Source: Bacteroidota bacterium (GTDB lineage: Bacteria > Bacteroidota > Bacteroidia > Cytophagales > Cyclobacteriaceae). Taken from it: a stretch of 63,288 nt of DNA. The notes below the pieces were generated by a model. It worked only from the letters and a program-made list of their open reading frames with translations. It did not search any database and was not told the origin of the DNA. Below are positions 36,317 through 45,302 of the stretch, piece after piece (within the stretch, counting starts at the first letter, position 1; every line of letters starts with the position of its first letter). The position numbers and the translations under genes were made by a program. The stretch is taken from the NCBI GenBank assembly GCA_022567155.1, contig JADFHN010000014.1, positions 1-63,288 on the forward strand. The letters are read 5' to 3'.

Positions 36317-36337
36317 GTTTCCTGCCAGACAGGAAAC
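36317..36337. repeat. 8-bp stem-loop
   Basis: GTTTCCTG and CAGGAAAC pair perfectly around a 5-base loop, 42 bases after the sorbosone-dehydrogenase-like gene. No T-run follows, so a role as terminator is uncertain. Confidence 0.4.
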
Positions 36338-36485
36338 GTATCCGGTACAAGGATGATAAAAAAATCTGTGTAATGGTATGCCATGGTTATTTGTGTAGCC
36401 TAAAAACTAATTTTTGGGCGATACCATTGGTGATTTAAAATAAATAATTGAAAAATAACGGGCAAAATAATTGAAAAACGGAAAA

Positions 36486-37004
36486 ATGTCTGTGATTTTA
36501 GATAAAGTTCCGAAAATGAAAAAATTTGTTGTTGAATATATGCTCGGAGTAAGGAAAGGGTCCCTCTTGAATGGATCAGGTACACTTAGCACACAATTGG
36601 TAAGCGAAGCCGAAGTCGTGTATGGTAATATAGATTTAATGTCACGTTGCAATTATATTTCCAGTCATGCCTCATCTATCCGTATTGAATTATTTCTCGA
36701 TTCGATTAAATGGAGTCAGACAGAATTGGCTGATGCATTAAATACATCTGTAAAAACGTTACAGAGGTTCATTAAGAAAGAATCAGTACTTAAAACATTA
36801 CATGTGGAATTGCTGGTAATGATTGCTTTTGTATATGAGCGTGCATATGAGGTGTTTGAGGATGAGGCAAAACTATATCGCTGGATGGACAGGCCAAGTC
36901 CGGTTTTAAAATTCAAAAGGCCAAAGGAAATGGCATTAAGCTACCTGGGTTGCCAGGTTGTGCTTGAGGAGTTGGGAAGGATAGCACATGGTATAGCTGT
37001 CTGA
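36486..37004 (+). CDS. Xre/MbcA/ParS-type antitoxin of a RES-Xre module
   Basis: A 172-residue DNA-binding antitoxin. The central helix-turn-helix is WSQTELADALNTSVKTLQRFIKKE. The C-terminal toxin-binding part (DUF2384) is visible as RAYEVFEDEAKLYRWMDRPSPVLKFKRPKEMAL and ends ELGRIAHGI. The start is the ATG at 36486; an ATG at 36516 is also possible. The RES toxin gene begins 2 bases after the stop, which is the normal antitoxin-first order and lets the complex autoregulate. Confidence 0.85.
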   Translation: MSVILDKVPKMKKFVVEYMLGVRKGSLLNGSGTLSTQLVSEAEVVYGNIDLMSRCNYISSHASSIRIELFLDSIKWSQTELADALNTSVKTLQRFIKKESVLKTLHVELLVMIAFVYERAYEVFEDEAKLYRWMDRPSPVLKFKRPKEMALSYLGCQVVLEELGRIAHGIAV

Positions 37005-37006
37005 TT

Positions 37007-37459
37007 ATGCTGGTTTTCAGGATCACAAAGCAGAAATATATCAGGGATATGTCAGGGGAGAGTGTATGGTTGTATCCGGGGCGGTGGAATGCACATAATA
37101 CTCCCGTTATCTATACATCCGAAAGCCTGGCGCTTGCTGCCTGGGAAATTGCAGTCAGAATTGATCCTATCAATTTTCCTGAAAACCTTGCCTATGTGAA
37201 AATCAAAATACCGGATGATTCGATCCAGGTATTTTCGAAAACGGGTATAAAAGCCTCTGTTATTCAGCAGAATATAAGTATTTCGGCAGGAATGGATTTT
37301 ATCAAAAAGGGAAAATTCATCGCTTTAAAGGTTCCATCAGTTGTGATTCCTGAAAGTTTCAATTTTATGCTGAATCCGTACCATAATGCTTATAGTAGCA
37401 AGGTTAAAATAATTGACATAAATCCATTTCGGTATGATAACCGGACAAGTTTGTGGTAA
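37007..37459 (+). CDS. RES-domain toxin (NAD+-depleting)
   Basis: A 150-residue RES-domain protein. Family residues are all visible: Arg26 in PGRWN, Tyr36 and Glu39/Glu47 in VIYTSESLALAAWEIAV, and Ser111 in KVPSVVIPES, followed by NFMLNP. RES toxins degrade NAD+ and are related to ADP-ribosyltransferases. The gene is intact and tightly linked to the upstream antitoxin. Whether the pair stabilises this region or defends against phage cannot be told from sequence. Confidence 0.87.
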   Translation: MLVFRITKQKYIRDMSGESVWLYPGRWNAHNTPVIYTSESLALAAWEIAVRIDPINFPENLAYVKIKIPDDSIQVFSKTGIKASVIQQNISISAGMDFIKKGKFIALKVPSVVIPESFNFMLNPYHNAYSSKVKIIDINPFRYDNRTSLW

Positions 37460-37480
37460 TTCGTTTGATCTGTTATTATC

Positions 37481-38212
37481 TCAGAATGTCTGAGGGGTCG
37501 TTACCTGATCGTTGAAAAGTGCAATCACGTGTTCTCTTACTGTATTTGTCAATTCTGGTATCGATGTTTCATCGTAGTTTGCTGTTGGTATTGGTGTTCC
37601 GATCGCTACTTTTATTTTTCCCGGGTGCAACCTGAACTTCTTCTTTGCCCAAACCTTATCAGTGCCCATGATCGCAACCGGTATAACATCTGCTCCTGAT
37701 TTTACAGCAAGATGAAAGGCCCCTTTTTTAAAATTGCCTGTTTCTCCATCCACGCTTCTTCGGCCTTCAGGGAAAATAAATACATTTTTTCCGTTTTTAA
37801 TTAGCTGAATCGCTTTGTTAATACTTATAATTGCTTTGTGTTTATTCGATCTGTCAATAAATATCATGCCTGTGGCCATCATATAAGCTCCAAAAAAGGG
37901 CATTCGCTTAATCTGGCTTTTAGCTGTCCAAAAAAGATTTACCGGTATTGCCCGGCAAATACACGGTATATCTAAAAGCGATATATGGTTTGACACGACC
38001 ACCAATGGCCTGGGATGATTTTTATCAATATTTTCTCTTCCGGTGACTTCCAGCTTAGCTCCCGCAAGCCATAATAATGCTGGAGACCAGATAGTTCTTG
38101 CGATAACCAGTGGAATTTGCCTGTTGAAAAATATAACCATAAAAACAATCGATGAAGAAATACAAATCATCGTCCATACAGTCATCATAAAATGTCTTAC
38201 AAAAGAGTTCAT
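37481..38212 (-). CDS. 1-acyl-sn-glycerol-3-phosphate acyltransferase (PlsC-like)
   Basis: A 243-residue inner-membrane enzyme of the PlsC family. One N-terminal membrane segment precedes the HX4D catalytic motif, SNHISLLDIP. FIDRSNKHKA, FPEGRRS and PVAIMGTD are the remaining acyltransferase blocks. It transfers an acyl chain to lysophosphatidic acid in phospholipid synthesis. A fatty-acid desaturase gene lies 21 bp upstream on the same strand, so membrane-lipid acyl metabolism is grouped in one transcript. Confidence 0.9.
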   Translation of the reverse strand: MNSFVRHFMMTVWTMICISSSIVFMVIFFNRQIPLVIARTIWSPALLWLAGAKLEVTGRENIDKNHPRPLVVVSNHISLLDIPCICRAIPVNLFWTAKSQIKRMPFFGAYMMATGMIFIDRSNKHKAIISINKAIQLIKNGKNVFIFPEGRRSVDGETGNFKKGAFHLAVKSGADVIPVAIMGTDKVWAKKKFRLHPGKIKVAIGTPIPTANYDETSIPELTNTVREHVIALFNDQVTTPQTF

Positions 38213-38233
38213 GAAAACCGGTTAAAGGTTAAA

Positions 38234-39142
38234 TCAATGAAATTTTCCCAATCTGGCAAGCAAACTGGCCTTATCCTTGTTTTTTGAGTATTTAATATGA
38301 GCAGGTACCGGCCTTAAGTCCCACGCGATTCCCAGCCAGGAAAGAATTTTGAGAAGATAAAAGGTCAAATCAATTTTCCGCCAGAAAAATCCCTGTCGTA
38401 CAGATGACTGATAGTAATGGTGCTTATTGTGCCACCCTTCTCTCAGGGTAACCAGTGCAAGGATAAGGCTGTTTTTAGACTCATCTTTACGTTCATAGCG
38501 GGGCTTGCCAATCATATGCATCAGTGAATTGATGGAAAATGTACAATGGAACAAAATTACAGTACTAAGGAAGAATCCGGTTACCAAAGTGGATAGTCCT
38601 GCTACCGGCATCTCCTGAAGGTTTCCACCGGCATTCACGTACCCGCCAATCACATACACGGAAAGCATCAATATCAATGGGGGTATCAGGTAGTGCTTGT
38701 TCAGCCAGCGTAGTTCAGGGAATTTTGAATAGTCTTTGATCAGTTCAAATCGTGTTTCTTTAAAATCAGAACCTCTGATCCAGCCAATGTGTGAATACCA
38801 GAATCCGTAAATTTTAGATGAATTGGGATCTTCCGTGGTATGGCTGTATTTGTGATGCGTTCCGTGATGGGTGAGCCGCCACAAAGTATCTTTTTGCACT
38901 GAAGTATCTGCAAAGAAGGAAAGGGTAATCTTAAAAAACCGGGTGGTTTTAAATATTTTGTACGAAAAATAGCGGTGATATCCGCCTGTAATAAAAAACA
39001 TTCTGAAAAAATAAAGAAATATGCAAACGAACCAATCGAATGCAGTTGCCCCTGTCCAGAATATTAAAACCGGGGATAAGTGAAATAAGGCAAATCCGAT
39101 CTCGCTTTTGAGTTCGGGTTTGCTGAGTTTTTGTTTTTGCAT
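38234..39142 (-). CDS. acyl-lipid/acyl-CoA fatty acid desaturase
   Basis: A 302-residue membrane di-iron desaturase. The three His boxes are HRYFSYKIF, HGTHHKYSH and HNKHHYYQ. Four membrane segments surround them. It introduces a cis double bond (delta-9 type likely) into acyl chains with O2 and electrons from ferredoxin or a similar donor. I start at the ATG at 39142 (MQKQKLSKPELK); 25 further codons upstream lack family similarity. It precedes the PlsC-like gene in the same operon. Confidence 0.9.
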   Translation of the reverse strand: MQKQKLSKPELKSEIGFALFHLSPVLIFWTGATAFDWFVCIFLYFFRMFFITGGYHRYFSYKIFKTTRFFKITLSFFADTSVQKDTLWRLTHHGTHHKYSHTTEDPNSSKIYGFWYSHIGWIRGSDFKETRFELIKDYSKFPELRWLNKHYLIPPLILMLSVYVIGGYVNAGGNLQEMPVAGLSTLVTGFFLSTVILFHCTFSINSLMHMIGKPRYERKDESKNSLILALVTLREGWHNKHHYYQSSVRQGFFWRKIDLTFYLLKILSWLGIAWDLRPVPAHIKYSKNKDKASLLARLGKFH

Positions 39143-39303
39143 TAAAAATGTATGATTTTTCGCAAAGGTAATCCTTAAATACGTATCAAAATGGCCTCTC
39201 AGGATATTTTGTCTCACTGATACCTTTACTGTTCACTTCAAAATCCTCTGTTGATGCAATCCCGATATGCGTTTATTTTTATTAGAATAAGTAAAATGAA
39301 TAA

Positions 39304-40029
39304 TCATGAATCGGTGGATACAGGTACTTCAATGATCAACAGTTCGGCGTTGCTTTTTGCTTTTATTACTTCGGTTTCCAACTCATATATGCCCATGCCA
39401 TCGCGTCTTGAAAGGATATTATTATTAATGCTTACATCTCCTTCGATTACAAATACATATATACCGTTACCAGATTGTATTATTTCATAACTTAGTTGTT
39501 TCCCCTTTTGAATAACTGACATTGATAAAAAAGCAGACTGGTTAATCCATAATTTTCCTTTGCCTTTTGGTGATACGACTCGCTGCCATTTGTTGATTCT
39601 TGCTTCCGGATCGAAATACATTTGATCATATCGAGGATCCACATTTACGGATTCAGGAATAATCCATATTTGGAGAAAATTCACCGAATCCGTATTGCTG
39701 CTGTTATACTCTGAATGGGTTATACCGGTTCCTGCCGACATCACCTGCACTTCATTTTCACGTATGACTTCTATGTGTCCCATACTGTCTTTATGTTCAA
39801 GAGCTCCTGAAATTGGAATGGATATGATCTCCATATTATTATGCGGATGGACACCAAACCCTTTGCCCGGCTGAACAATATCATCATTCAATACTCGCAA
39901 AACTCCAAAATTGACTCTTTCGGGATTATAATAATCTGCAAAACTAAATGTATGAAAAGTATCAAGCCATCCATGATTGGCATGCCCCCTTGAAACGGCT
40001 TTATGTATAACGAAATTCATCTTGCTCAA
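39304..40029 (-). CDS. pirin-family protein (YhhW-like)
   Basis: A 241-residue bicupin. The N-terminal cupin carries the metal-binding motifs GVHPHNNMEI and THSEYN with GTG between them, and LQIWIIPE closes it. The C-terminal cupin is complete but lacks obvious metal ligands. Homologues include quercetin dioxygenases and redox-sensing pirins; the activity here is unknown. It faces away from the SDR gene at 40114. Confidence 0.87.
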   Translation of the reverse strand: MSKMNFVIHKAVSRGHANHGWLDTFHTFSFADYYNPERVNFGVLRVLNDDIVQPGKGFGVHPHNNMEIISIPISGALEHKDSMGHIEVIRENEVQVMSAGTGITHSEYNSSNTDSVNFLQIWIIPESVNVDPRYDQMYFDPEARINKWQRVVSPKGKGKLWINQSAFLSMSVIQKGKQLSYEIIQSGNGIYVFVIEGDVSINNNILSRRDGMGIYELETEVIKAKSNAELLIIEVPVSTDS

Positions 40030-40113
40030 TCTATTACATATTTAACATAATCGATTGGATAAATGTTGAATTTGGGTTTGATTGCAGTAATAGTTCTTAT
40101 ATGAGATAAAATT

Positions 40114-41064
40114 ATGCATGGGAAATATCTGATTTTAGGTTCAACCGGCAGCATCGGGTATGCCTTTACTACAGCACTTCTGGCAAGACAGGAACCTGTA
40201 ACAATATTAGTCAGAAGCAAAGAAAGAGCCCTGAAACTTTTTGGCAATAGTTCGAATCTGCACGTAATTGAAGGTGATGTTACCAACCGGGATTTGCTCA
40301 GCACACTTACATCGGAAGCAAGTTATATTTTTCATGGCATTAACTATCCGTATCATAAATGGGAAGCTTTTATGGAGCCAATCACACAAAATATCATTGA
40401 TGCGGCAAGTCAGAATAAATCCATCTTACTTTTTCCGGGAAATATTTATTCATTTGGAAATGTTGCTGAAGAGATAAAAGAATCCACTGTACCTGAACCG
40501 GCTACTAAAAAGGGCAGGTTACGGTGGAGGTTAACACAGCTACTAAAAAATGCAGCCGATGAAGGAAAATGTAAGGTGATCATACTGCGCCTGCCTGATT
40601 TCTGGGGCCCAAATGTATTAAATGGCCTAATTAAACCTATTTTCGGGAATGCAGCTAAAAACAAGCCCATCGAGTGGCTGATCGATGCGGATATCCCTCA
40701 TCAGTTTGTGTACACCCCGGATGCTGCGCAGCTGATGCTGAAATTGAGTAAAGAAACGAAAATGGATGATTTTACACTTTATAACTATGGTGGCACGGTA
40801 ATCCCCAGTATAAAAACCTGGGCCAGGGAGATAAGTTCTATAGCCCAAAGCCCGGATCAGGTAAAAGTTATCCCGAAATTCGTTTTGCAAATTGCCGGAA
40901 TTTTTAGTCCGGTGATTAAAGAGCTGAAAGAGAATTTTTACCAGTTCGAAAATAGCGTTATACTGAATGATGAAAAAATCAGATCAAAATACCCGGATTT
41001 TAAACCCACACCCATGACGGAAGCTATTTCCGAAACGATTGACTGGTTCAGAACAAATGTGTAA
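40114..41064 (+). CDS. NAD-dependent epimerase/SDR (extended, atypical)
   Basis: A 316-residue Rossmann-fold protein. The dinucleotide-binding turn is YLILGSTGSIGYAF at the N-terminus. FHGINYPYHKWEA and LLFPGNIYSFG occupy the substrate region; the usual YxxxK is replaced by a less regular segment, so the catalytic activity is doubtful. Extended SDRs of this kind act on nucleotide sugars or as flavin or quinone reductases. It is separated from the pirin gene by a short divergent promoter region. Confidence 0.78.
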   Translation: MHGKYLILGSTGSIGYAFTTALLARQEPVTILVRSKERALKLFGNSSNLHVIEGDVTNRDLLSTLTSEASYIFHGINYPYHKWEAFMEPITQNIIDAASQNKSILLFPGNIYSFGNVAEEIKESTVPEPATKKGRLRWRLTQLLKNAADEGKCKVIILRLPDFWGPNVLNGLIKPIFGNAAKNKPIEWLIDADIPHQFVYTPDAAQLMLKLSKETKMDDFTLYNYGGTVIPSIKTWAREISSIAQSPDQVKVIPKFVLQIAGIFSPVIKELKENFYQFENSVILNDEKIRSKYPDFKPTPMTEAISETIDWFRTNV

Positions 41065-41076
41065 TCGGTATCAAGG

Positions 41077-41877
41077 CTATTGTTTAAATGCCTGCAACTT
41101 GATTTCTGTAAGTTTTCGTTTTGTGTCAAGTGGAAAATCACTTTTCATTATCCAATCGTAATAAGAGGGTTCCTTATCAAGTACGTCTGTTACTTTTTTG
41201 CCTTTATGCTTGCCGAAGTTAAAATATATATCATTGTCTTTGAGGATCATCCTTCCGGCAAGATCTATCATATTGCCGGCAGTAATATTGTGAATGGTTT
41301 CCATATCATTTTTGATCACTCCTATTTTGTTTCCTAACCCATCGTACACGTCCATGTTTTCATATTTCCGGACCTGAGCCTCAAATATTTCCAGTGTTGC
41401 TTGTGTATCTGCTTCTGCCGAGTGTGCGTTCACCAACGTTTTATTGCAATAAAATTTATAGGCAGCTGTAAGATTGCGTTTTTCCATCATGTGGAATATG
41501 CGTTGGACGTCGATAAGTTTCCTTTTGCTGATATCAAATGAAACATCTGCCCGAAGAAACTCTTCCACGAGTAAGGGTACATCAAATTTGATGCTATTGA
41601 AACCCGCCAGATCTGTACCTTCAAGAAATTTGGCAAGCTCTTTGGCTATCTCCTTGAAGGTCGGTTTTTCAGCTACATCGGCATCGTATATCCCATGTAT
41701 TTTACTTGTTTCTTCCGGTATGGGAATTGTGGGATTAATAAATTGCGTTCTGATGATTTGTTCTCCATTAGGCATGAGTTTAAATATGGAAAATTCAACA
41801 ATCCGGTCTTTGATCACGTTTGTTCCTGTTGTTTCAAGATCAAAAAACGCGAGGGGTGTTTTCAGGTTAAGATTCAT
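41077..41877 (-). CDS. 3'-5' exonuclease, DNA polymerase III epsilon-like
   Basis: A 266-residue DEDDh exonuclease. Exo I is FFDLETTGTN, exo II is LAGFNSIKFDVPLL, and exo III is HSAEADTQATLEI with the catalytic His and Asp. The C-terminal 90 residues have the FGKHKGKKVTDVLDKEPSYYDWIM motif found after this domain in many Bacteroidota. It may proofread DNA or trim RNA. Its start overlaps the end of the Mpl-like ligase gene by 11 bp, so the two are co-translated. Confidence 0.87.
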   Translation of the reverse strand: MNLNLKTPLAFFDLETTGTNVIKDRIVEFSIFKLMPNGEQIIRTQFINPTIPIPEETSKIHGIYDADVAEKPTFKEIAKELAKFLEGTDLAGFNSIKFDVPLLVEEFLRADVSFDISKRKLIDVQRIFHMMEKRNLTAAYKFYCNKTLVNAHSAEADTQATLEIFEAQVRKYENMDVYDGLGNKIGVIKNDMETIHNITAGNMIDLAGRMILKDNDIYFNFGKHKGKKVTDVLDKEPSYYDWIMKSDFPLDTKRKLTEIKLQAFKQ

Positions 41878-43246
41878 TCAAAAGTTCATTAGCAAGTTCA
41901 CCGATATCCAGGTCGCCAAATGTTCCTGAACTCATGAACATCAGGTTTTTATGATTCCAATCCTGGCTTAACAGCCATGATTTAAGGTCTGAAGAAGAAG
42001 TAAAAACCCGAATATTCGGACTTCCGAATGACTTTTTAATATCATCTTCAGTAAGGGGTGCAAGACGTTTGTGTTCAATTGTCTTCGGGTTAAAATACAC
42101 CACCGGATAATTGGCATAACGTAGGCCATCTTTATATTTTGGAAGAAAATCGAGGTTGAGGCTGCTGAATGTATGAAGCTCCAGGCATGCCACCAGTTCG
42201 CGATCCGGATACTGCTCTTTCATTGCCAGCGTGCTGGCAAGTACTTTGGAAGGAGAATGGGCATAATCTTTAAAAAATGATGCGGAGGCCGATGAATTTA
42301 CTAATTCAAGCCGGTTGCTTGTACCGGTAAAACTTTGAATAGCCAGATAAAAATCTCCTTTCGATATGTTTAACCTGTACAATACTTTCATTGCACCGGA
42401 GATATTCTGCAAATTATGTCGCCCGAATAGTTTAATGGGTATCCGTTCTTCCTCACCATCAAGCAGGTAGGTAATACCATCTTCAATCACGAATGGATGG
42501 GTTTTGTAATCAAACCGGTGCACATCCGGCCGGTCTTTCAGCCCGATTACAGAGGCCATCGGATCCTCTTCGCAATAAATCAGCGTCCCTCCTTTAGGCG
42601 TAGCGTCAGCAAACAGTTCAAACTGTTTTACATATTCTTCTTCTGACGGAAATGCGTTTATATGATCCCAGGATATACCACTGATAAGTCCGATATGATG
42701 TTTATAATTCAGAAATTTTGGGGTGTCATCCAGGGGAGAAGAGAGGTATTCATCTCCTTCGATTATGATCATCGGAGCATCCGTGATCTTCACCATGTTT
42801 TCAAAACCTTCTACCTGGGCGCCTAACGCAAAATCAAATTCACGTCCAAAAAATTTAAGAACATGCATAATAATCGCGGTGATGGTGGATTTTCCATGGC
42901 TTCCGCCGATCACAATCCGTTGTTTATCCTGCGACTGATTATTGATAAATTCAGGAGCAGAATAAATTTTCAAGCCCAGTTCCACTGCCTTTTGCAATTC
43001 AGGATTATCTTTTCTTGCATGCATTCCAAGAATAACCGCGTCAAGCCCGTCATGTATCCTTCCGGTATCCCATCCTTCATGCGCAGACAATAGTCCGTGC
43101 TTTTCAAGATTTGATTTTGATGGATCATAAATCTGGTCGTCACTTCCTGAAATGTTATGCCCGGCATGCTTCAGGGCAATGGCCAGGCTATGCATGAGAC
43201 TACCACCAATTGCAATAAAATGTATATTAAGGTTTGTGTTATTCAT
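41867..43246 (-). CDS. mpl: Mpl-like Mur ligase (UDP-MurNAc:L-Ala-gamma-D-Glu-mDAP ligase)
   Basis: A 459-residue ATP-dependent Mur-ligase-family enzyme. The N-terminal FIAIGGSLMHSLAIALKHAGH binds UDP, and the P-loop is GGSHGKSTITAII. DEYLSSPLDDTPKF and SWDHINAFPSEEEY are central-domain motifs. FKDYAHSPSKVLAS is in the C-terminal domain. Mpl attaches recycled murein tripeptide to UDP-MurNAc. The sequence fits Mpl better than MurC because of the LMHSLA element and DYAHSP. It is followed in the same transcript by the exonuclease gene. Confidence 0.87.
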   Translation of the reverse strand: MNNTNLNIHFIAIGGSLMHSLAIALKHAGHNISGSDDQIYDPSKSNLEKHGLLSAHEGWDTGRIHDGLDAVILGMHARKDNPELQKAVELGLKIYSAPEFINNQSQDKQRIVIGGSHGKSTITAIIMHVLKFFGREFDFALGAQVEGFENMVKITDAPMIIIEGDEYLSSPLDDTPKFLNYKHHIGLISGISWDHINAFPSEEEYVKQFELFADATPKGGTLIYCEEDPMASVIGLKDRPDVHRFDYKTHPFVIEDGITYLLDGEEERIPIKLFGRHNLQNISGAMKVLYRLNISKGDFYLAIQSFTGTSNRLELVNSSASASFFKDYAHSPSKVLASTLAMKEQYPDRELVACLELHTFSSLNLDFLPKYKDGLRYANYPVVYFNPKTIEHKRLAPLTEDDIKKSFGSPNIRVFTSSSDLKSWLLSQDWNHKNLMFMSSGTFGDLDIGELANELLNES

Positions 43247-43496
43247 CCTAAAGTAATTGGCTCAAAAATACGATAAATTCTCGCAGCCTCAAATTTGGGC
43301 ACACAAAGTAAAAATTGTGCATAAATATGTAGATAATGTGTGAATTAATGTTTAAATTATTGTGAATAAAGATAAAAATCATTGGGGAGAAATGGTTTAT
43401 AAATACCAGTCAGATTTTTCTAAGTTATCCGGACAATTTTATTAGGTTTGATCTCGCGAGAATTTTTATATATACAATCCAGATTGATTTTTTTTA

Positions 43497-45050
43497 ATGG
43501 AACAAAACAAAAAACAGTCATCATTAAGAGTTGGTTATAAATCCGGAAGTTTAATAAAAACCGAATTAGGTGATATACTGGGCAAGGTACCTCCCCAGGC
43601 GGTCGATCTTGAGGAAGCGGTATTGGGAGCTTTAATGCTTGAAAAAGACGCCCTTACCAATGTGATTGAAGTATTAAAACCCGAAAGTTTTTATAAAGAA
43701 TCGCATGCTGAGATATTTCAGGCCATTGTTGATCTTTTTAACAATGCAGAGCCAATTGACCTGCTGACAGTTACCAATCAGCTTCGTAAAGTTGGTAAAC
43801 TCGAATTTGTGGGTGGTGCTTACTATATTACTGAACTCACCTCAAAAGTAAATTCGGCTGCCAATATCGAATATCATGCCCGTATTATTGCGGAGCAATC
43901 CATAAAGAGAGAACTAATCGCTATTTCGGGAGACATTCAGAAATTAGCTTACGAAGATACAACCGATGTTTTTGAGCTTCTTGATAAAACCGAGCAGGCT
44001 TTGTTTGATGTGTCTGAGTCGCATATCCGGAAAAATTATTCCTCCTTGCGTACACTCATGAAAGAAGCCAGAGATGATCTGGAAAAAAGAAAGACACATA
44101 AAGATGGACTTACGGGTGTTCCCAGTGGTTTTTCGGCATTGGACCGATTGACTTCGGGATGGCAAAAGTCAGATCTTGTAATCATTGCCGCACGCCCGGG
44201 TATGGGTAAAACAGCATTTATTGTTTCTGCTATGCGAAATGCCGCGGTAGATTTTAACCGCCCGGTGGCTATATTTTCACTCGAGATGTCTTCAATCCAG
44301 CTTGTAAACAGGCTGATGTCGGCAGAGGCGGAACTTGAAAGTGAAAAGATCAAAAAAGGAAATCTGGCGGACTATGAATGGGAGCAATTGGTGCATAAAA
44401 CTTCAAAGCTTGCAGATGCCCCGATATTTATCGATGATACGCCTGCACTCACCATTCTGGAATTACGTGCAAAAAGCCGGCGTCTTGTAGCACAAAATAA
44501 GGTCGAACTCATTATCATAGACTATCTTCAGTTGATGAGCGGAGAAAAAACCGGTGGCGGAAACCGGGAACAGGAAATTGCACATATTTCGCGTTCGCTT
44601 AAAGGCCTGGCTAAAGAGTTGAATGTGCCGGTTGTTGCTATTAGTCAGTTAAGCCGTGCCGTTGAAACAAGGGGTGGTGATAAAAGGCCGCATCTTTCAG
44701 ATTTGAGGGAATCGGGATCGATTGAGCAGGATGCCGACCTTGTTATGTTTCTGTACCGGCCCGAATATTATAACATTACGGAGGATGAACAAGGCATGCC
44801 TACCACCGGCACGGCCGAAGTTATCATTGCCAAACACCGAAACGGATCGCTTGCAACCGTTCAGCTTAAATTTATCAGTAAATTCACCAAGTTTACCGAT
44901 GCAGACTTTTCGTTCGGCAGCAGAGAAAGCCTGGCAAGCCGCCTGACTTTTCCAAGCAAGGCTAATGGTGATGATGAGGGGAGTGCCGCTTCGGGCAAGA
45001 AATCAGCAGGCAATGATTTACCAGACGATGATAGTCCGGCACCTTTCTGA
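43497..45050 (+). CDS. dnaB: replicative DNA helicase DnaB
   Basis: A 517-residue hexameric helicase. The N-terminal domain (PPQAVDLEEAVLGALML) is followed by the RecA-like motor with Walker A ARPGMGKTAF, Walker B LIIIDYLQLMSG and SQLSRAVETR. It unwinds DNA at the fork with the primase. There is no intein or insertion. The acidic, Ser-rich tail ends SPAPF. The upstream gap of 250 bp is AT-rich, and no obvious -33/-7 boxes were seen. Confidence 0.96.
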   Translation: MEQNKKQSSLRVGYKSGSLIKTELGDILGKVPPQAVDLEEAVLGALMLEKDALTNVIEVLKPESFYKESHAEIFQAIVDLFNNAEPIDLLTVTNQLRKVGKLEFVGGAYYITELTSKVNSAANIEYHARIIAEQSIKRELIAISGDIQKLAYEDTTDVFELLDKTEQALFDVSESHIRKNYSSLRTLMKEARDDLEKRKTHKDGLTGVPSGFSALDRLTSGWQKSDLVIIAARPGMGKTAFIVSAMRNAAVDFNRPVAIFSLEMSSIQLVNRLMSAEAELESEKIKKGNLADYEWEQLVHKTSKLADAPIFIDDTPALTILELRAKSRRLVAQNKVELIIIDYLQLMSGEKTGGGNREQEIAHISRSLKGLAKELNVPVVAISQLSRAVETRGGDKRPHLSDLRESGSIEQDADLVMFLYRPEYYNITEDEQGMPTTGTAEVIIAKHRNGSLATVQLKFISKFTKFTDADFSFGSRESLASRLTFPSKANGDDEGSAASGKKSAGNDLPDDDSPAPF

Positions 45051-45079
45051 ATCCGGACAGGATTTAGAAAAGTAATACG

Positions 45080-45298
45080 TTGCTGTTAACTACTGATTTT
45101 ATCGCATCCATCCACGGATACAACCGGAATGGCCGGAAAGTATTTGAAATCAGGGGTTACGATATTGCAGAAAAGGCGTTTACCGGTGAAGCAAATGTAA
45201 ATGGATTTGGAAATTTGCCGTCAGGTATGTATTATTATTGGATAGATCGGAATGATGGTACTACAGCTGAATCCGGATTTTTTGTATTAAATCGTTAA
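45080..45298 (+). pseudogene. C-terminal relic of a T9SS giant adhesin (sorting domain)
   Basis: The 72-codon frame begins without a proper start (TTG) 30 bp after dnaB. It encodes the end of a gliding-motility C-terminal domain: IHGYNRNGRKVFEIRGYD, TGEANVNG, LPSGMYYYWIDRNDG and the terminal GFFVLNR. In related genomes this domain ends proteins of a thousand or more residues encoded directly before a PorP/SprF gene. Here only the tail is left, 5 bp before PorP/SprF. A deletion joining dnaB to the tail is the simplest explanation. Confidence 0.75.
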
Positions 45299-45302
45299 CA
45301 TC

